A stretch of DNA of 64,000 nt, taken from the NCBI GenBank assembly GCA_945643635.1, contig CALZFC010000005.1, positions 12,377,001 to 12,441,000 of the forward strand, in the 5' to 3' direction. The stretch is from Allodiplogaster sudhausi. Its lineage: Eukaryota; Nematoda; Chromadorea; Rhabditida; Diplogasteridae. The notes under the pieces are model-generated. The model was not told the origin of the DNA. It worked only from the letters and a program-made list of their open reading frames with translations, and did not search any database. Positions 60,342 to 64,000 of the stretch are shown one piece after another. The translations under genes and the position numbers were made by a program. Positions within the stretch are counted from its first letter, which is position 1. Every line of letters starts with the position of its first letter.

Positions 60342-61043
60342 GGCCACTGAGAGAGAATACAATGAGAGAGAATAATAATAAGCCCTCTCCGTCTTGGTAC
60401 AAGAAGCGAAGGAGGCCGTCGCCGCCTTCCATTCCACTCAAGATGCCAGTGACGCGCTCATGATCGAGTTGCTGAAAGGGAGAGAGTGGAGACGGTTGAG
60501 AGAAAGAGAGGAGAGAGAAGAGAGAGAGAGATAGAAAGAGAGAGAAAGAGAGAGACTAACGAGAAATTGAGGCAGTGCGGTGACCGGGAGACCGGAAGGG
60601 CCCAAGGTTCGAACTACGCTAAACGTGAAAGTTAGAGCGATAGGGAGAGAGAGAATGATAGAAAGAGAGAGAAAATAGAAGGGGGGAGAGAGAGAAGGTG
60701 AAAGGGAGAGAGAGAAACTGGAAGGGAGAGAGATAAAGTGAAAGAGTGAGAGAGAAAGGGAGACGTAGCCAGAAGTTGAAGATCGAACTTGGCGGTATAA
60801 TATGCGGCGAACGTGCACTGAGATGTCCTTGATCTTCCTAGGGCCGTTTTCCGGCCACTCGAACTGCAAGCAAAAGTGCGTCTTTGTTTCTCTCCACAGG
60901 GAAGATGGGAAGCGGAACAAACAACAGCGGTTTTTGTTGCACCAGCTATAATACCATTAAAATGAGCTGATAACATCGAGGCAATATGAACAAAGTGAAA
61001 CTTCATGCAGATTGTATGATTGTTTACTACGGAAAAAAATGTA

Positions 61044-61165
61044 CAGAGGTGCAAAGCGGCCGGCTCGGCCCTGCCAGGCCCGGACCAAATTTCCAGGGGA
61101 GGGCGGACCCGCGCTCAAGAAAAGTCTGGCCGGCCCGTCAGCCCGGCTGGCCCGATAGAAAGAAA
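61044..61165. mobile_element. Truncated hAT MITE (CAGAGGTGCAA family)
   Basis: The left end CAGAGGTGCAAAGCGGCC and the GGCCCGG-rich arm match the element at 29799. No right terminal repeat or target duplication follows before AT-rich unique sequence, so it is a 5' fragment. Confidence 0.65.
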
Positions 61166-61629
61166 TTCTCGGCAAATTTACCCTTTTCTTTTTCTTATAT
61201 TTCAATTTTAATTCCCAATATATTTCCTCCCAGTTACTTATTGTCTTGTGTATATTTGAAAACCGTATTTACAATTATGATTATCTGACTAAATTTCTTC
61301 TAATATATTCCTTACAACTTTTAAATATTCAACTAAAAATTTCCACTCTTACATATGTCATAAGAAATCGTTTGCGTCGCTGCAGTGTTTTTATTCATTA
61401 ACTTTACTTGTGTACAATTCGACTCAAGATTAACTGAATTGCTGGCAATTATTTGATACAAGTCTGGGTTTATTTATTGTTTGCTTTATTTGCGTTCTTA
61501 CTCTAGCTTGATTGTATCGTCCGGTACTCTTAACCGTATATACGTTATGTGGGACAAGTTCTTGCCTTCGGCATTTTATGGATTCAAGGGGGACATTGCT
61601 GGGGAATTGACAGGAAGGCGGCGCTACAT
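61166..61629. other. Spacer, no gene seen
   Basis: AT-rich 3' flank of gene B with no supported exon. Confidence 0.4.
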
Positions 61630-63964
61630 TCAGATGGGCGGGGCTGGCGACTTACCACCCGCAGGCTTCTTCTGGACTTCTTTCGACGGGACGACTGGGC
61701 CAATCTGAAATTTGATAATTATTTCAACTTGAAGTAAGAAATATGTATAAGCTTTCTTGAACGAGTAATGTACATTTATTAAATCGTTTAAAAAAGCTTA
61801 CATTGAGCACTTCGTAGTCCTTGAAGTACTCGGACATTTCTTCTGTCGAATCGCTGGCGTCATCCGTCTGGAAGGAAGGCAAATATTTAATTTTTAAAAA
61901 CCTCGAGTTTAAAGGACTTAAAAAGATAAAATGTAAAACATTTTGTAAAAAAAAAGAAACAAACCTTGAATTTCTCGACTCCTTCGCCAATCTCATACGC
62001 TTCCATCATGTCTTTATCGATGACGATCTCCTTGAATGGCTTCACCTCGCTGTGTTCTTCCTTGTCATCTGCGTGCGTCTGCAGCAGAAGACATTTGCAG
62101 ATTTTTTCGTTTACATATTTGAAATTAATGCAAGCTTTTTTTAACATTTTTATATTTTTCTTATGGTATACATACATATATTTGATGAATTTTGGTCAAC
62201 TAAAAAGAAGAGCAGAGAGAGAGTATGACTTGAGAGAAAGGGGATTTTGAGATAGAGACCGAGAGAATGAGAGATATTTAATAGAGTGGACAAGCAGAAG
62301 CGAGGGTGAGTGATAACAGAGAGGAGAGTGGAAGAAACGGACAAAGCTGCCGACATGGCGCGGCTGCATGACCAGCGGGCCCCTGAACTTGATGTCCTTG
62401 GCCGGGATGAAGAAGCGAGGCTGAGAGCCGGGCGGCGGCGGGTCGGACTTGCTCTTTAATATATATTATTATTTTTATTTAAAAAAGGATAAATATTCGA
62501 AAATTTAGATATTAGAGGAATATGTGGCTGCTTGGTCTAAAAACCGCGACATCAACAAAATAGTCAAAGTAAAAAAATAATTCATAATGAATATTTTTGT
62601 ATCAATCCTGTAAATTGGGATGCGAACCTTTCCCCCTTTGCTGTCCTTCTTTTTGATGTCCTTCTTCTTGCTGTCCTTCTTGTTGTCCTTCTTCTTGCTG
62701 TCCTTCTTGTTGTCCTTCTTCTTGCTGTCCTTCTTTTCATTTCCATTTTCCTTCTTGACACCTCCAGTATCCTTGATTCATAAGAAAACTTTTTTATGAG
62801 TTGTTTTTATATGTTAGCGAGAGAACTAATAAGATTTATGTATTCATTTTCTTTCATTGTGTCAATTCCATAAATCAGAAAGCGAACCGTCTTGGGATTC
62901 TTGCCCATCTTGGGATTCTTGCCCTTCCCGTTATCTTTCTTCTCTTCCTGCTTCGTCTCATCCTTCGGCTCCTTTTCATTTCCATTTTTCGTGGTCTTCT
63001 TATCATCTCCAGTATCCTTGATTTTAGGTAAGCTCGTTAAGAGTGAGTTGCTTGCTATATAGCGAGAGAACTAATAAACATAGGCTTCATTTTTCTTTCA
63101 TTCCTGTATACATATCTTACGGTGGCAATATATATATAAACATATATATATTTTCAATCTTTCTCGAGTAAAGTCCAAACACGACTGACGTCCAGCTGAG
63201 AGGAAGTAATTGCCGATTTCTTTACGTCGCCTTGGTTCTGGAAGCACAAATGGTTATTACTTCTAGCGGGAACGAGAAAAGGGACACTTTGAAGAAAAAT
63301 GTCCATGCAAATGTCCCAATAAATGCATATGTACGCTCGGTAACGTACGGAATTGCTTGTTACATTTTCTGCATGCACCTGCTTCTTCTCCTCTCCTTTC
63401 TTTTTTCCTTTCTCTTCCTTTTTCTCTCCTTCCGCTTCGTTTTTCTCCTTCTCCTGGCTCGGTTTCCACCAGAAGAGATAAGCGGCAAAGGCTGCAGCCA
63501 GCACGAGGATTCCCAAGGCTACCAAGAGCAGCGGCGTGGCCCACCATGGCCAGCCACCTTCCCTAAACGGAGAAAAGATATGGCACTTTGAGTAACCTTT
63601 GATGAAGCTTCTGGTTGTTTATAAGTTTTTGGGCAGTTATATCTTTTCTTCTCAAAAAACTCTGACTGATAGAATGTCAATGCAATTGACAAACTCTACT
63701 AATGCGTATTTTTCCTTCCTTTTTGGGGCAATATTGTTGTGTCAGCTGGGTTATAACTCATGCATTATTATGACCACTTAATCATTCCACTTTGATCGCT
63801 TCTGTGTTTTCATCACTAAATAGATTATGATCTGAAATCTCATCATTTCTTCCATGGGCGATTGCTGATGTCCATTTGCAAATTCGCAAGACTTACGCGA
63901 TTTCTCCTCCATTCGTTGTGGTCTCCGAGGAAGGCCGAGTTGCAGTCGGTGCAGTTGCAGGTGG
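61630..63964 (-). CDS. Gene B: modular single-pass membrane protein (N-terminal part beyond the window)
   Basis: Paralogue of gene A. Exons, all in phase: 63964-63897 (PPATAPTATRPSSETTTNGG), 63562-63379 (membrane segment ATPLLLVALGILVLAAAFAA, YLFWWKPSQEK, then Lys/Glu), 63237-63190, 63016-62888, 62771-62628, 62453-62355 (PPPPGSQPRFFIPAKDIKFR, GPLVM), 62078-61965 (KPFKEIVIDKDMMEAYEIGE), 61867-61802 (TDDASDSTEEMSEYFKDYEV) and 61704-61630 (IGPVVPSKEVQKKPAGGKSP, stop). Two successive Lys-rich exons both start DTG and end at GTTCGC donors, an exon duplication not present in gene A; one consists of KKDSKKKDNK repeats. The cytosolic tail combines a highly basic region, a proline motif and an acidic YFK(D/E) box, suggesting scaffold or lipid/RNA contact, but no family is recognised. 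No inactivating change is seen. Confidence 0.7.
63563..63896. other. Intron of gene B
   Basis: Aligns with the corresponding intron of gene A (51057-51422). Shared non-coding words such as CAGCTGGGTTAT and TTATTATGACCACTTAA show that the paralogy extends into intron sequence. Confidence 0.6.
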
Positions 63965-64000
63965 CTGGAATTGTTTCGATAGTTATAATCATAACTTCAA

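Larger units (their letters stand above)
57262..60870 (-). pseudogene. Decayed multi-exon gene with C-terminal membrane anchor
   Basis: Minus-strand exon candidates: 60870-60780 (FEWPENGPRKIKDISVHVRR), about 60611-60560, 60480-60330, 59655-59520, 59460-59240 (HFECASFAPSGRRFAIRFRL), 59090-58915 (VFFAGADDDAICTFDVYPGH), 58813-58742, 58178-58030, 57884-57769 (SPGDYDYITQLNVEQD, RLYFIVHTADKGDVLC), 57623-57468 and 57369-57262 (EKTRPVIQLLDLANTALGVI, LFFSFFLYL, stop). The strand-rich repeats resemble a beta-propeller, loosely like the dipeptidyl-peptidase IV N-terminal domain (low confidence). A 7-bp insertion near 57822, a frame change near 58075 and a TGA inside the 59655-59520 block break it. Block 60480-60330 (RVTGILSGMEGGDGLLRFLY) duplicates block 58178 (HAVTGMLSGPPSLPDRFRFL), so two gene copies may be merged here. 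Confidence 0.45.

Overview
This window is eukaryotic and very probably from a nematode. It has many-exon genes with short introns and TTTCAG-type acceptors, a Disabled-family adaptor gene, and a tandem pair of nematode-type seven-transmembrane chemoreceptors whose first visible exon starts with a 3' splice acceptor about 15 nt before the ATG, as expected for spliced-leader trans-splicing. There is no operon, CRISPR or prokaryotic signal. I cannot name the species.

Layout. 1-9.2 kb: a field of alternating (CT)n and (GA)n microsatellites with no gene I can support. 9.36-17.99 kb (+): a complete 15-exon dab-1/Disabled gene (570 aa, PTB domain, then NPF/DPF endocytic motifs), with purine/pyrimidine microsatellites and a 13 x 21 bp array in its introns. 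18-21 kb: mostly empty, with a (TA)n tract, a TTAA-flanked MITE and a tRNA-Arg(CCT). 21.8-24.9 kb: a full-length hAT transposon with a perfect 8-bp target duplication and an eight-exon transposase carrying one stop codon. 25-37.2 kb: a graveyard of intron-bearing pseudogene fragments (RPL19, RPL15, RPS23, a Ste20-like kinase and several unrecognised genes), one of them split by a hAT MITE. 37.4-39.5 kb (+): two small gene ends I do not recognise. 40.6-48.1 kb: another hAT MITE, then a segmental duplication carrying two chemoreceptor genes (320 and 335 aa), followed by a second identical tRNA-Arg. 49.5-64 kb (-): two paralogues of a modular single-pass membrane protein (gene A at 49.6-53.7 kb, gene B at 61.6 kb to the window edge), separated by a decayed gene with a C-terminal membrane anchor (57.3-60.9 kb).

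The strongest results are sequence-internal: four hAT-type insertions with exact 8-bp target duplications, exon chains whose phases and total lengths agree (dab-1, both receptors, the transposase), exon duplication and decay in the membrane-protein pair, and the pseudogene cluster. I did not find a clearly new functional system. The best candidate for undescribed biology is the modular membrane-protein family.
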